From Streptosporangium subroseum (GTDB taxonomy: Bacteria > Actinomycetota > Actinomycetes > Streptosporangiales > Streptosporangiaceae), in the NCBI RefSeq assembly GCF_900188345.1, contig NZ_FZOD01000015.1, forward strand, positions 1 to 64,000: 64,000 nucleotides of DNA, in the 5' to 3' direction. The notes beneath the pieces are model-generated. The model worked only from the letters and a program-made list of their open reading frames with translations. It did not search any database and was not told where the DNA came from. Positions 17,277 to 26,274 of the stretch are shown one piece after another; position 1 is the stretch's first letter, and each line of letters starts with the position of its first letter. The translations under genes and the position numbers were made by a program.

Positions 17277-18311
17277 TCAGCAACCGGAGCAGGTCGCCCG
17301 CCTGCGCCGATGGTAGGCCAGCGTGGCCAGGCCCAGCCCGATTCCCCACGGTAGCCACAGCAGGCCGGGCGCGCCGCTGCCAGTGATGGGCAGGCCGTCA
17401 AAAATGAACAGCCGGTAAATCACCAGTCCGGCCGCGATGACGGCGACGGTCACGACCGTGGCGGGGACCACGGCCAGTGCCACGGGCACGCGCCGGCCGC
17501 CCAGGTAGGGCACCCATCCCGGCAGGACCGTGCCCCAGCGCATGGACAGCCCGAGCGTGAGCAGCGCACCGCCCACGGCCGACAGCGGCAGGCTGTACTC
17601 GACCAGCGGTCCGATCCCCTTCGCGGCCATGTCGGCCGCCAGGCCCCGGACGAACTGCTGGTCCACGCCCAGCGGGATGCCGAGGTTCCACGCTGCCCGC
17701 TGCACCGCGTACGGCAGCGGCGCCACCACCGCCACCGCGGTCGCCCAGCGGCCGATCCGGGCCCAGCGCGCCGCCGTACCCGGTTCGGCGCGTGTCCGGT
17801 CGCACCGCGGGCAGCGCGGGTCGCGCAGCAGTGATGCCGCCGTACCGGCGAGCAGCGCGCCGCCGAGGGCGCACAGCAGCTGGTTCGTCAACGGCCAGTC
17901 CACCAGGGCGTGTCCGTGCAGCCCGTAAGCCATGTTCTGGAGCACCCGGACGTCGGGGATCGCCAGCAGTAGCGGTGCCGCCACCACGAGGAGCACCACG
18001 GCCGCCGCCCGGTGCGGGATCCACCGCGCCCACGGCGACCGCCCGGCCAGCGCGGCGACCAGACCGGCCGCGCAACCGAAGGCGATGACCACGCCGGCCG
18101 TTCGCGGCTCGGCGGTGGCCAGCAGGTTTCCCATCTCCATGCCCTTGGGGTCGCCGGCGCCGAAGGGGAACCCGGCACCGCCGGACGCCCAGTACACGGC
18201 GAGGGCACCGTAGCCCAGGCACCACAGGGCGGCCGCGTAGGGGACCAGCCCCCACAGCCGCTCCACCATGCGGCCGCCGTACCGCGCGGTCACCACCTCG
18301 GCCGCGGTCAT
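17277..18311 (-). CDS. Hypothetical polytopic membrane protein
   Basis: 344 residues with about eight hydrophobic helices. A cytoplasmic loop near the middle carries a Cys pair (RDPRCPRCDRTR). No enzyme motif is evident. ATG 18311 is supported by GGAGGA seven bases upstream; longer readings run into the promoter region. It is divergent from the two-component gene pair at 18525-20398, with a 16-bp palindrome between, so it is a plausible target of that system. Its stop codon is about 40 bases from where recognisable RHS sequence begins. Function unknown. Confidence 0.75.
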   Translation of the reverse strand: MTAAEVVTARYGGRMVERLWGLVPYAAALWCLGYGALAVYWASGGAGFPFGAGDPKGMEMGNLLATAEPRTAGVVIAFGCAAGLVAALAGRSPWARWIPHRAAAVVLLVVAAPLLLAIPDVRVLQNMAYGLHGHALVDWPLTNQLLCALGGALLAGTAASLLRDPRCPRCDRTRAEPGTAARWARIGRWATAVAVVAPLPYAVQRAAWNLGIPLGVDQQFVRGLAADMAAKGIGPLVEYSLPLSAVGGALLTLGLSMRWGTVLPGWVPYLGGRRVPVALAVVPATVVTVAVIAAGLVIYRLFIFDGLPITGSGAPGLLWLPWGIGLGLATLAYHRRRRATCSGC

Positions 18312-18473
18312 CGACGTCCTCCGAACCGAGTGCCGCGCGGATCGCCGGGACGGCACGCCCCGTTCCGCGGTGCGGGCGGATTCGAATGGGTCATCTCTCC
18401 TCCTGGAGTCTGGCGCCGCCCCTGTGAGCGGCACGCAGTCTGGAGACTCGCAGCCGCCCCGGCGGTCCCGATA

Positions 18474-18489
18474 TCTGCCGATCGGCAGA
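18474..18489. promoter_or_regulatory. Perfect 16-bp palindrome TCTGCCGATCGGCAGA
   Basis: It lies in the 213-base divergent region between the membrane protein and the sensor kinase, 36 bases before the kinase start. The position suits an operator for the response regulator encoded downstream (autoregulation plus control of the membrane gene). Confidence 0.5.
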
Positions 18490-18524
18490 CGCGGAGCGCG
18501 CCCGGCCCGCTCTATGGTGGGTTC

Positions 18525-19760
18525 GTGCTGAGAAGTACGGTCACCGCCGAGCCGGAGCGAGGGGGCGTCGAACGCCTCGCCGCACGCGTGCTCCTGACCG
18601 CCGCCCCACTGGTTGCCGCCCTCGCCCTGGCCGGGGCGCTGCACCCCGGCACAAGCCCGCTCCTGGCAGTGCCCGCCGCGCTGACGCTCGGCACGCTGGG
18701 AGTGCTGGTCGCGGGGTGGCCCCGTACCCGGCGGGTCCTCGGCATGGCCGTCGGCATCGTCTGCCTCATCTCGCTCGCCTGCATCACCGTGTGGTTCACC
18801 CACCCGCCGCTGGGCCCCGGCGCCTCGTGGTCGCTGCTGCACACCGCGGCGCTGATGGCCTTGGTCGCGCTGGCGTGCCGGTGGTCACCGGTCCGGGAGG
18901 CCGTCGCCGCGGGCACGCTGACCGTGCTCGCCTCGGCGGCGCTCGGCCTCCCGGTCACCGGCCCGCCGCGGGGAATCTGGTGGGAGCCCATCGCGATCTG
19001 CGCGTTCTGGTCGCTGCCCGCGCTCGTGGGCGCCGCGGCCGGCGGTTACCTGCGCTGGCTGGACGCCCGCAGGGTCCAGGCGGTACAGCAGGCCCGCCGG
19101 GCGCAGCGCGTCCAGCTCGCCACCGACCTGCACGACTTCGTGGCTCATGACGTCAGCGCCATGGTCGTCCAGGCCCAGGCCGCCCAGGTGCTGCTTCGCG
19201 GCGATACCGACGAGGCCGCGAGGGTGCTGCGGCGGATCGAGTCGGACGGCACCCGCGCACTCGCCTCGATGGACCGGACGATCCGGATGTTGCGCGAGCT
19301 GGAGTACGGCGCGGGCACCGGCCCTACGACGTCGCCCGGCGCCACCGAGCTGCCCGAGCTGATCGCGCGCTACGCGGGCAGCGGCGCGGGCCCGATCGAA
19401 CTGGACATGGCCTCGGGGCTGGACCGGGCGCTGCATCAGGAGGCGAGCACGACCGTGTACCGCGTGGTGGTCGAGGCGCTTACGAACGTACGTCGGCACG
19501 CCCGCCCCGGCACCGCGGTCGCCGTCGAACTGGCCGAGTCCGCAGAAGGCGGCGTCGTTCTCACGGTCACCGACCAGGCGGGCGACACCGGCCAGGCACC
19601 ACGCGACCTCACGGGCCGGCGCCACGGCGGAGTGGGGCTGGCCGGCCTGGCCGAGCGGATCGAGGCGCTCGGCGGCGTCTTCACCGCCCAGCCCATGCCT
19701 CCGGCGGGCTGGCAGGTCCGCGCCGAGCTTCCCGGCGCTCTCGTGGAGCCGGTGCCGTGA
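18525..19760 (+). CDS. Sensor histidine kinase, NarL/DesK type
   Basis: 411 residues. The N-terminal 185 residues hold about five or six membrane segments with no extracellular sensor domain. The dimerisation/phosphoacceptor box reads LATDLHDFVAHDVSAMVVQA, as in HisKA_3 kinases with His followed by Asp. The ATPase domain has the N-box VVVEALTNVRRHA and a G-box around GGVGLAGLAERIEALGG. GTG 18525 gives the product VLRSTVTAEPERGG; no strong ribosome site is seen and the start could be slightly different. It overlaps the response regulator by four bases, so it is co-translated. The signal is unknown, but the divergent membrane protein gene is a likely functional partner. Confidence 0.9.
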   Translation: MLRSTVTAEPERGGVERLAARVLLTAAPLVAALALAGALHPGTSPLLAVPAALTLGTLGVLVAGWPRTRRVLGMAVGIVCLISLACITVWFTHPPLGPGASWSLLHTAALMALVALACRWSPVREAVAAGTLTVLASAALGLPVTGPPRGIWWEPIAICAFWSLPALVGAAAGGYLRWLDARRVQAVQQARRAQRVQLATDLHDFVAHDVSAMVVQAQAAQVLLRGDTDEAARVLRRIESDGTRALASMDRTIRMLRELEYGAGTGPTTSPGATELPELIARYAGSGAGPIELDMASGLDRALHQEASTTVYRVVVEALTNVRRHARPGTAVAVELAESAEGGVVLTVTDQAGDTGQAPRDLTGRRHGGVGLAGLAERIEALGGVFTAQPMPPAGWQVRAELPGALVEPVP

Positions 19761-20398
19761 CCATCCGGGTACTCATCGCCGACGACCAGGAGCAGGTCAG
19801 GTCCGGGTTCCGCACCATTCTCGGCACCGCGCCGGACATCGAGGTGGTCGGCCAGGCCGCCGACGGCGCCGAGGCCCTGGATCTGACCAGGCGGTTCCGG
19901 CCCGACGTGGTGATCGCCGACATCCGGATGCCGCGGATGGACGGGCTGGAACTGACCCGGATCCTCTGCTCCCCGGGCGCGCAGGTCGGCGCGCGCGTGG
20001 TGGTGGTCACCACCTACGACCTGGACGCCTACGTGCACACCGCGCTGCGCCATGGTGCCTGCGGCTTCCTGCTCAAGCACTCGGGTGCTGGGCTGCTGAT
20101 CGAGGCGGTGCGCGCCGCGATGGCCGGCGACGCCCTGATCAGCCCGTCAGTGACGGTACGGCTGCTGCGTGAGCTGTCCGGCCGACACGAGGAGCCGGGG
20201 CGGGCGCAGCCGCTGACCGACCGGGAGCTGGACATCGTCGCACTGGTCGCCGACGGCCGGACCAACGCGGAGATCGGCGCGGAGCTGTACATCACCGCCG
20301 GAACCGTCAAGACCCATCTGGCCCACATCCAGCGCAAGCTCGGCGCGCGCAACCGGGTCGGCATCGCCGCGTGGGCTTGGGAGACCGGCTACCGGTAA
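19757..20398 (+). CDS. LuxR/NarL-type response regulator
   Basis: 213 residues. The receiver domain (1-120) has the acidic pair in IADDQE, the phosphorylation Asp in DVVIADIRMPRMDG and the conserved Lys in FLLKHSGA. The LuxR-type HTH (about 148-210) reads LTDRELDIVALVADGRTNAEIG...YITAGTVKTHLAHIQRKLG. It starts with GTG inside the kinase stop region (GTGA). Phosphorylation by the kinase should let it bind DNA; the 16-bp palindrome at 18474 is the best visible target. Confidence 0.93.
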   Translation: MTIRVLIADDQEQVRSGFRTILGTAPDIEVVGQAADGAEALDLTRRFRPDVVIADIRMPRMDGLELTRILCSPGAQVGARVVVVTTYDLDAYVHTALRHGACGFLLKHSGAGLLIEAVRAAMAGDALISPSVTVRLLRELSGRHEEPGRAQPLTDRELDIVALVADGRTNAEIGAELYITAGTVKTHLAHIQRKLGARNRVGIAAWAWETGYR

Positions 20399-20432
20399 CT
20401 CGGGCACTGACCGGCCGAAGCTCCACCTTCCC

Positions 20433-20603
20433 CCGCTCCCAGCCGGCCCTGGCACCTACCGCCTGCGCTACCACCTTCGGGGGATGGACGAGGAACGCTG
20501 TGCCCCCGACGACCACTACTTGCAAATTTGGCCCGCTCCCACCCAAGGGCCCGCCGTCTTGAAAGCGACCTCCACAAGCATGCGTGAGATCCTCAAAGCT
20601 TGA
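20433..20603 (+). pseudogene. C-terminal fragment of an unknown actinobacterial protein
   Basis: A frame ending at TGA 20601-20603 reads LPPLPAGPGTYRLRYHLRGM then DEERCAPDDHYLQIWPAPTQ and AVLKATSTS. This GxYRLR(Y/V)HxRG...YLxQIWPAP pattern is the usual end of small uncharacterised actinobacterial proteins. No start or N-terminal part is present, since the frame runs back through the response regulator gene. It is a leftover fragment. Confidence 0.45.
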
Positions 20604-20606
20604 GAT

Positions 20607-20645
20607 CGACCGACCCGCCCCACGGGATGCGGGCATGGTCGGTCG
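20607..20645. terminator. Hairpin between the fragment and the convergent MFS gene
   Basis: CGACCGACC (20607-20615) pairs exactly with GGTCGGTCG (20637-20645); the interior CCGCCCCAC/GCGGG can extend the stem. It lies between convergent units and could stop transcription from both sides. Confidence 0.5.
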
Positions 20646-20800
20646 CGTGTTCCTCCAGCAGCCACCCGTCGAAGTTCTCCAGACCGCGTGGATGGGGAAC
20701 GCGCGAGCCGGTCGCACCGCGCGGACAGACCCGATGGCTTCGCCGGGCTTCAGCCACGGACCGGACGCCGGGACAGGCAAGGTTTCAACCCGGGCTGACG

Positions 20801-22027
20801 TCATGGGGTCGGCGCGACGGCGTCGCAGGGCTCGCGTGCCTGCGACGAGGGCGATGGAGACGGCGCGGCGGCGGGTGACCGGCGCGAGAGCAGGTATCCC
20901 GTCAGTGCGGCGAGCAGGCCGGCCAGGCCGGCCGCCGCGAAGCCGCCCGCCGGCACGGACGCGTCGATCGCCACTCCCACGACCGGGGCACCGAGCGCGA
21001 ACCCCGCGCTCGCCGCCGAGGCCTGCAGGCCGGTCGCCTCGCCTCGCACGCCGGCCGGCGTCAGCCGGCTCACCGCGTCGGAGACCGTGGAAAGGGTCGG
21101 TGCGGTGAGCAGCCCGGCGCCGATGACGGCCACACACAGCCAGCGCCAGTCATGGGCGAGTCCGGCCGGAATCGTCACCAGCCCGAGCAGGCCGAGCAGC
21201 AGCCAGGTGGGCATCGGCCGGGTCAGCGCCCCGTACACCAGGCCGCCCACGACGGACGTCACCCCGAACACGGCGATGACCACGGCCGCCCACGAGACCT
21301 GGCCGACTTCTCGAAGGGTGGCGACGATGGCCAGGTCAACGCCGCTGAGCAGCATCGCGACGCCGAACCCCATCGTCAGAACGGCGACCATGCGCGATCC
21401 CAGCCACTCCCGGCGCCGGGGCCGGCCCGCCGCCTCGCCGTCCGCCTCGTCCTCGGACCGCAGCGGCGGGTTGAGCAGGGCGATCCCTGCCCCGCCGACG
21501 ACGATCGCGGCGCCCACTCCCCATGCCACCACGCCGGGGGACACCTTCGCCGCGCACAGGATCACCACCGCCGGCCCCACCATGTACGACAGCTCGCCCG
21601 CCACCGACTCCAGCGCGAACGCCGCCCGCCGCTGGCCTGCCGTCGTCATCGCGGCGATCGCCTGCCTGGTGACCGATTGGATCGGCACCATCAGCAGACC
21701 GGCGGCGAAGGAGGCGCCCAGCAAGATCACGTACGGCAGCGCCGGCACGGTCAGCCAGAACACGAGCTGCGACACGACCGTGGCCAGCAGCACGGTACGC
21801 AGGCCCCGCCGGTCGATCATCCGGCCCAGCAGCGGCCCGCCCAGCGCGACACCGGCGGTGAGCGCCGCCACCACGGCTCCCGCCGCCGCGTAACTCATCT
21901 CGAGGGCGATGACGACGTACATCGTCAACGCCATCGCGTCCGCCGTGATCGCGGTACGAGCGAGCAGTGAAATGCCCAGCAACGGCGTCATCCCCGGCAC
22001 CGCGAGCACCTGTCGAAATCTGGTCAT
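20801..22027 (-). CDS. MFS transporter (drug efflux-like)
   Basis: 408 residues with about twelve hydrophobic helices and no signal peptide. The loop between helices 2 and 3 carries GPLLGRMIDRRGLRTVLL, the family's GxxxDRxGRR motif. A cytoplasmic loop rich in acidic and basic residues (SEDEADGEAAGRPRRREWLG) separates the two halves. The long C-terminal tail is Ser/Pro rich. ATG 22027 faces the divergent LysR gene 72 bases away, so the LysR protein likely controls it. Substrate unknown; probably a small hydrophobic compound exported with proton exchange. Confidence 0.88.
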   Translation of the reverse strand: MTRFRQVLAVPGMTPLLGISLLARTAITADAMALTMYVVIALEMSYAAAGAVVAALTAGVALGGPLLGRMIDRRGLRTVLLATVVSQLVFWLTVPALPYVILLGASFAAGLLMVPIQSVTRQAIAAMTTAGQRRAAFALESVAGELSYMVGPAVVILCAAKVSPGVVAWGVGAAIVVGGAGIALLNPPLRSEDEADGEAAGRPRRREWLGSRMVAVLTMGFGVAMLLSGVDLAIVATLREVGQVSWAAVVIAVFGVTSVVGGLVYGALTRPMPTWLLLGLLGLVTIPAGLAHDWRWLCVAVIGAGLLTAPTLSTVSDAVSRLTPAGVRGEATGLQASAASAGFALGAPVVGVAIDASVPAGGFAAAGLAGLLAALTGYLLSRRSPAAAPSPSPSSQAREPCDAVAPTP

Positions 22028-22031
22028 TGTT

Positions 22032-22046
22032 TTGACGCTAGGTCAA
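22032..22046. promoter_or_regulatory. TTGAC-N5-GTCAA inverted repeat in the MFS/LysR intergenic region
   Basis: TTGAC and GTCAA flank GCTAG, five bases before the MFS start. It is a candidate operator for the divergent LysR-type protein or a TetR/MerR-like regulator; the position would block the MFS ribosome site or promoter. Confidence 0.4.
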
Positions 22047-22099
22047 CCGGAGCGCCATAGGAAGTCGCCAATTTGTTGGACCAGGCATAATGAATACTT

Positions 22100-22942
22100 A
22101 TGGCACACGACCTCGAGACCGCGTTGCTGCGGTCGTTCGTCACCGCCGTGCGGGCGGGCAGCATCAGCCGGGCGGCGGCGACGCTCGGCCGCACCCAGCC
22201 CGCGCTCAGCCAGCAGTTGCGCAAGCTCGAGAAGGCCGTCGGCAGCCCGTTGCTGCACCGGGCGCCGTCCGGCGTCTCGCCGACCCGGGCGGGCGAGGAG
22301 CTGCTGCCCTACGCCGAGCGCATTCTCGCGCTGTCGGCGCAGGCACTCTCCGAAACGGGACGTGCGCTCACCGGGCATTGCGGGGTGGGACTCCTCGAAG
22401 ATCTCGCCGCTTCCCGCCTTTCTCAGGCACTCGCCGACCTCGCGCGGCTGCACCCCGACGCGACGCTGGAGGTGCTCAGTCTTTCCAGCGCGGCGATGCG
22501 GGAGGCCTACGACACGGGCCGCGTCCAACTCGTGCTCGACGAGGTCTCGGACCTTCCCTGGCCGCCGCGCTGGACGGTGCGGCTGCCGCTGGTCTGGGCG
22601 GTCGGGCAGGGTGTCGCCACCGACGCCGATCCGCTGCCGGTGGTGCTGTTCTCGAACACGTGCGCCTGGCGAACGTCGGTGCTGGAGGCGATGGAGGGCA
22701 CGGGGCGCCGCTGGCGGGTGGCGTTCGAAAGCAACAGCCTCGCCGGAGTGCTCGCCGCGCTACGGGCCGGGCTCGGAGTCGCGGCGCTCCTGCCCGCCAA
22801 CCTCGAGCCGGCCATGGCCTGCCACGACGCGGCCGCGTTGCCCACTCTGCCGGATGTCGAACTCGGCCTTGCCCGCCACCCCGGTACCGAAGGCGACGCG
22901 CTCATCGACGCTGTGGAGACCGCCCTGCGGCGGATGATCTGA
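22100..22942 (+). CDS. LysR-family transcriptional regulator
   Basis: 280 residues. Residues 5-63 are the winged HTH with LRSFVTAVRAGSISRAAATL and TQPALSQQLRKLEKAVGSPL, the LysR signature. The rest is a periplasmic-binding-protein-like effector domain, with the typical GLGVAALLPANL region near 230-241. It is divergent from the MFS transporter gene, a classic arrangement in which the regulator senses the exported compound. The start ATG 22100 is immediately before AHDLETALLRSF, the normal family start. Confidence 0.92.
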   Translation: MAHDLETALLRSFVTAVRAGSISRAAATLGRTQPALSQQLRKLEKAVGSPLLHRAPSGVSPTRAGEELLPYAERILALSAQALSETGRALTGHCGVGLLEDLAASRLSQALADLARLHPDATLEVLSLSSAAMREAYDTGRVQLVLDEVSDLPWPPRWTVRLPLVWAVGQGVATDADPLPVVLFSNTCAWRTSVLEAMEGTGRRWRVAFESNSLAGVLAALRAGLGVAALLPANLEPAMACHDAAALPTLPDVELGLARHPGTEGDALIDAVETALRRMI

Positions 22943-22998
22943 GCCGCACACCTGACGACCCGAGTGCAACGGCCAGGGGTCGCTGCCGCGTGCTATAA

Positions 22999-23016
22999 AT
23001 AATGACTGTTCATTAT
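22999..23016. promoter_or_regulatory. 18-bp inverted repeat before the TetR gene
   Basis: ATAATGA and TCATTAT flank CTGT. It lies 17 bases before the TetR start, overlapping a likely -10 (CTATAAAT at 22993-23000). It is a strong candidate autoregulatory operator for the TetR-SDR operon. Confidence 0.65.
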
Positions 23017-23032
23017 GTAATGGGGAGGGATC

Positions 23033-23641
23033 ATGGCGGGACGACCGCGCACGATCAGCGAGGAGCGCATCATGGCCGCACTCGCCGCGGCGGTCGGGCG
23101 GGTGGGGCCGAGCCGGTTGACATTGGCCGACGTCGCGCGGGAAGCCGGAGTGTCGACGGGTGTGCTCGTCGGGCGGTACGGCAGCAAGCGTGAGCTGCTG
23201 CTCGGATTCGTCCGATGGGGCCTGTCGGAGAAGGCGTTCATCCGGCCGATGCGGGCCGCGTTCGAGACGGCTCCCGACTCCGTCGAGGGGCTGATCCGAG
23301 CGGTGGTGCGCAGCGCGGGGCCCGACACGGAGCCGGAGGAGTTCGCCAACAACCTGGCGTTCCTTCACCTGGAGCTGGCCGACCCCGAGTTCCGCGCGCT
23401 CCTGGGCGAACACGACGCGGCGGTCCGCGCCGAGCTGGCCGATTACCTGCGGGCGGCGGTGACGCTCGGGCACCTGGTGGCGAGCGCCGATGCCGACGCG
23501 CTCGCCGCCGCCGTCGACTCCATCCGCAACGGCACCCAGATCACCTGGGCGATGACCAGATCGCAACCACTCGCCGAGGCGCTCCGCCGTGACCTGAGCA
23601 CCCTGCTCGAACCGTACCGGTGCACCAAGGAGGACCAGTGA
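23033..23641 (+). CDS. TetR-family transcriptional regulator
   Basis: 202 residues. The HTH (about 10-55) reads ISEERIMAALAAAVGRVGPS, LTLADVAREAGVSTGVLVGR and YGSKRELLLGF. The rest is an all-helical ligand-binding domain that I cannot assign to a ligand. GGGGAGGG precedes ATG 23033. Its stop overlaps the start of the SDR gene by four bases (GTGA), so both are made together and the repressor probably responds to the SDR substrate. The palindrome at 22999-23016 suggests autorepression. Confidence 0.9.
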   Translation: MAGRPRTISEERIMAALAAAVGRVGPSRLTLADVAREAGVSTGVLVGRYGSKRELLLGFVRWGLSEKAFIRPMRAAFETAPDSVEGLIRAVVRSAGPDTEPEEFANNLAFLHLELADPEFRALLGEHDAAVRAELADYLRAAVTLGHLVASADADALAAAVDSIRNGTQITWAMTRSQPLAEALRRDLSTLLEPYRCTKEDQ

Positions 23642-24546
23642 CAGATAGACCACTGACGGGACAGGTCGCCCTCGTGAGCGGAGCCACCCGTGGCGGGGGC
23701 CGGGGAATAGCCGTCCAGCTCGGTGCGGCCGGGGCGACCGTGTACGTCACCGGCCGCAGCACGACGGCCTCACGATCACCGATGAACCGCCCCGAGACCA
23801 TCGAGGAGACCGCCGAACTGGTCACCGCCGCCGGCGGTCACGGCATCTCGGTGCCCACCGACCACCTGGACGTCGATCGGGTCCGCGAGCTGGTGGCGCG
23901 GATCGACGCCGAGCAGCACGGCAGGCTCGACATCCTGGTCAACAACGTCTGGGGCGGAGATCCGCTGACGGTGTGGGACAAGCCGCTGTGGGAGCAGCCA
24001 CTCGAGGACGGCCTGCTGCTGCAGCGGCAGGCGGTGCACACGCACATCATCACCAGCTGGCACGCCCTGCCGTTGCTGGTGGCCCGCCGTCGCGGCCTGG
24101 TCGTGGAGGTCACCGACGGCACCGCCGACCAGGGTTACCGGGGCACCTTCTTCTACGACCTGGCCAAGGCCGGCGTCATCCGGATGGCGCAGGCACAGGC
24201 GGGCGACCTGCGACCGCACGGCGTCACCGCCGTCGCGCTCACCCCCGGATTCCTCCGGTCGGAGGCGATGCTCGACCACTTCGGCGTCACCGAGGACACC
24301 TGGCGGGACGGCATCGCCACCGATCCCTACTTCGCGATGTCGGAGACACCCGTCTACCTCGGCCGCGCGGTGGCCGCACTCGCCGCCGACCCGAAGGTGG
24401 ACCGCTGGAGCGGGCAGTCGCTGGCGACCTGGCAACTGGCCAAGGAGTACGGCTTCACCGACGCCGACGGCTCCCGTCCGGACTGGGGCGGCTACTTCGG
24501 CGCGACCCAGCGCCAGAGCGACGCCGTCCCGGAGGACTATCGATGA
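23638..24546 (+). CDS. SDR-family oxidoreductase (DHRS1-like)
   Basis: 302 residues. The N-terminal TGQVALVSGATRGGGRGIAV has the TGxxxGxG-type loop and YVTGRST the NADP-preferring Arg. The NNVWGG block replaces the usual NNAG and the active site is FFYDLAKAGVIRMA (YxxxK with Tyr and Lys). These features and the length of about 300 match the DHRS1-like branch, whose members reduce carbonyls. GTG 23638 has AAGGAGGA just upstream and overlaps the TetR stop. It converges on the peptide-transport operon. Confidence 0.88.
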   Translation: MTDRPLTGQVALVSGATRGGGRGIAVQLGAAGATVYVTGRSTTASRSPMNRPETIEETAELVTAAGGHGISVPTDHLDVDRVRELVARIDAEQHGRLDILVNNVWGGDPLTVWDKPLWEQPLEDGLLLQRQAVHTHIITSWHALPLLVARRRGLVVEVTDGTADQGYRGTFFYDLAKAGVIRMAQAQAGDLRPHGVTAVALTPGFLRSEAMLDHFGVTEDTWRDGIATDPYFAMSETPVYLGRAVAALAADPKVDRWSGQSLATWQLAKEYGFTDADGSRPDWGGYFGATQRQSDAVPEDYR

Positions 24547-24570
24547 CGCACGGCTGAAACCGGTCGCCGC

Positions 24571-24613
24571 CGGGAGCGCTCGTCGCGGCGCCGGTGTCCC
24601 CGGCGGCGCTCCC
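24571..24613. terminator. Bidirectional hairpin between convergent SDR and peptide-binding protein genes
   Basis: GGGAGCGC (24572-24579) pairs with GCGCTCCC (24606-24613); interior GC-rich bases (CGCGGCGCCGG) can form a second stem. Located between two gene ends. Confidence 0.5.
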
Positions 24614-24659
24614 CCGGTCACCACGGGCTTCGCCGGACGCCTCCGGCCACGCGTTCGCC

Positions 24660-26261
24660 TCAACCGGTGAAGGCGACGTCCTCCAGGCCGAGCTCCAGCG
24701 TGGAGCCCACGGTGGAGCCGGTCACGTTCTTCTGCATCAGATAGTTCAGCGTCTCGTAGTGGACGAAGATCAGAGGACATTCGTCCTGGACGATCGCCCG
24801 GATCTGGCTGTAGAGCCCCTTGCGGGTCTCCATGTCGGTGGACTCGGCGGCCTTGTCGATGAGCTGGTCGACCTTCGGGTTGGAGTACTTCATCGCGTTG
24901 ATGGAGCCGCCGGTCTTCACCACGAGGGAGTAGAAGTTGTCCGGGTCGATGGTGCGCTCCTGGTAGGCGCTGCTGATCTCGTAGTCGCCCTTGGAGTACC
25001 GGTCGAACCAGACCGAGACGTCGACCTGCTCGATCTGCATCGTGATGCCGACCTGCTTGAGCTGCTCGGCGACGATCTCGCCGGTCTTCAGCAGCTCCGG
25101 ATACTGCGGCAGGCCGAGATAGCGGATCGTCAGGCCGTTCGGGTAGCCGGCGTCGGCGAGCAGCTGCTTGGCCTTGGCGAGGTCGGGCCCGGCGGCGTAG
25201 GGGTCGACGCCGTCGAACCACGGCGAGCCGCTGGCGATCTCCTGCACGCCGACCTCGCCCGATCCGAAGTAGGCGATCTGACGGATCGCCTTGCGGTCGA
25301 TGGCCCAGGCGATGGCCTGGCGCACCTCCTTCTTGTCGAAGGGCGCCTTGGCGACGTTCATCGCCAGGAAGTCGGGGATGCCGGCCACGGGGCTGGTCTC
25401 GTAGCTGAAGCGAGGGTCCTTGCTCAGCGTGGGCAGCTGCTGCAGGGGGACGGCGTCGGCCCAGTTGATCTCCCCCGCCGACAGGGCGTCGACGCGGCTC
25501 TGGTCGACCAGCAGGAACCGGAAGTCGACCTCGTCCAGGTAGGGGCGTCCGCTGCGGAAGTACTTGTCCCACTTCTTCAGGGTGATGTGGTCGCCCTGGA
25601 CCCACTCGACGAACTGGAAGGGTCCGGTGCCGACCGGGTTGCGGGCCGGGTCCTTGGACTCGATCGCCTTCTGGTTGACGATCTCGCCGTTGTTGGCGAG
25701 ATTGGTGAGGAACGGTCCAAACGACGCCTTCAGATGGAACGTCACCTGCGTGGGCGAGACGACCTCGACGGCGTCGATGGGCGCGTACAGCGGGGCGTAG
25801 GCACTCGCGGTCTTGGGGTCGAGGATCCGCTCGAAGGTGTACTTGACGTCGTTGCCGGTGAACTTCTCGCCGTTGTGGAAGTACGCGTTGTCGACGAGGT
25901 CGAAGGTCCACGTCTTGGCGTCCTGGGACGTCCACCTGGTGGCCAGCCGCGCGACGAGGTCCCCGTTGGGGCCGATGTCGATCAGCTTGCTGAAGATGCC
26001 GTCATACACCTGGGCGCCGGTGTAGACCGAGGACACCGCGGGGTCGAGGCTGTCGGGCTCGCCGGTGAGCGCGGCCTTCAGGATGCCGCCCGCCTTCGGC
26101 GCCGAGCCGGACGATCCGCCCGCCGCGGTCGAGGAGGCGCTCGGGGCGCAGGCCGCGAGCAGGCTGCCGGCGCTGCCGGCGCCGGCCACGGCGAGCCCGA
26201 GGAGGCCGGCGCGCCGCAGGAAGGATCGCCGCGGCAGGCCCGGGCCCGGATTGTTGGTCAT
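24660..26261 (-). CDS. Peptide/nickel-type ABC transporter substrate-binding lipoprotein (SBP family 5)
   Basis: 533 residues. It has a Tat-type signal with RRSFLRRAG, followed by a lipobox LLAAC at about residue 38. The domain-5 signature VKYTFERILDPKTASAYA (near residue 118) and the central strings GTGPFQFVEWVQGDHITLKK and KEVRQAIAWAIDRKAI are clear. It binds peptides or related amides outside the cell and delivers them to the OppBCDF-like transporter of the same operon. It is the last gene of the eight-gene minus-strand unit, 13 bases after the hydrolase. AGGAGA lies before ATG 26261. Together with the M20 peptidase and hydrolase this suggests import and breakdown of an N-acylated or peptide-like nutrient. 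Confidence 0.92.
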   Translation of the reverse strand: MTNNPGPGLPRRSFLRRAGLLGLAVAGAGSAGSLLAACAPSASSTAAGGSSGSAPKAGGILKAALTGEPDSLDPAVSSVYTGAQVYDGIFSKLIDIGPNGDLVARLATRWTSQDAKTWTFDLVDNAYFHNGEKFTGNDVKYTFERILDPKTASAYAPLYAPIDAVEVVSPTQVTFHLKASFGPFLTNLANNGEIVNQKAIESKDPARNPVGTGPFQFVEWVQGDHITLKKWDKYFRSGRPYLDEVDFRFLLVDQSRVDALSAGEINWADAVPLQQLPTLSKDPRFSYETSPVAGIPDFLAMNVAKAPFDKKEVRQAIAWAIDRKAIRQIAYFGSGEVGVQEIASGSPWFDGVDPYAAGPDLAKAKQLLADAGYPNGLTIRYLGLPQYPELLKTGEIVAEQLKQVGITMQIEQVDVSVWFDRYSKGDYEISSAYQERTIDPDNFYSLVVKTGGSINAMKYSNPKVDQLIDKAAESTDMETRKGLYSQIRAIVQDECPLIFVHYETLNYLMQKNVTGSTVGSTLELGLEDVAFTG

Positions 26262-26274
26262 GGAGGTCTCCTGG

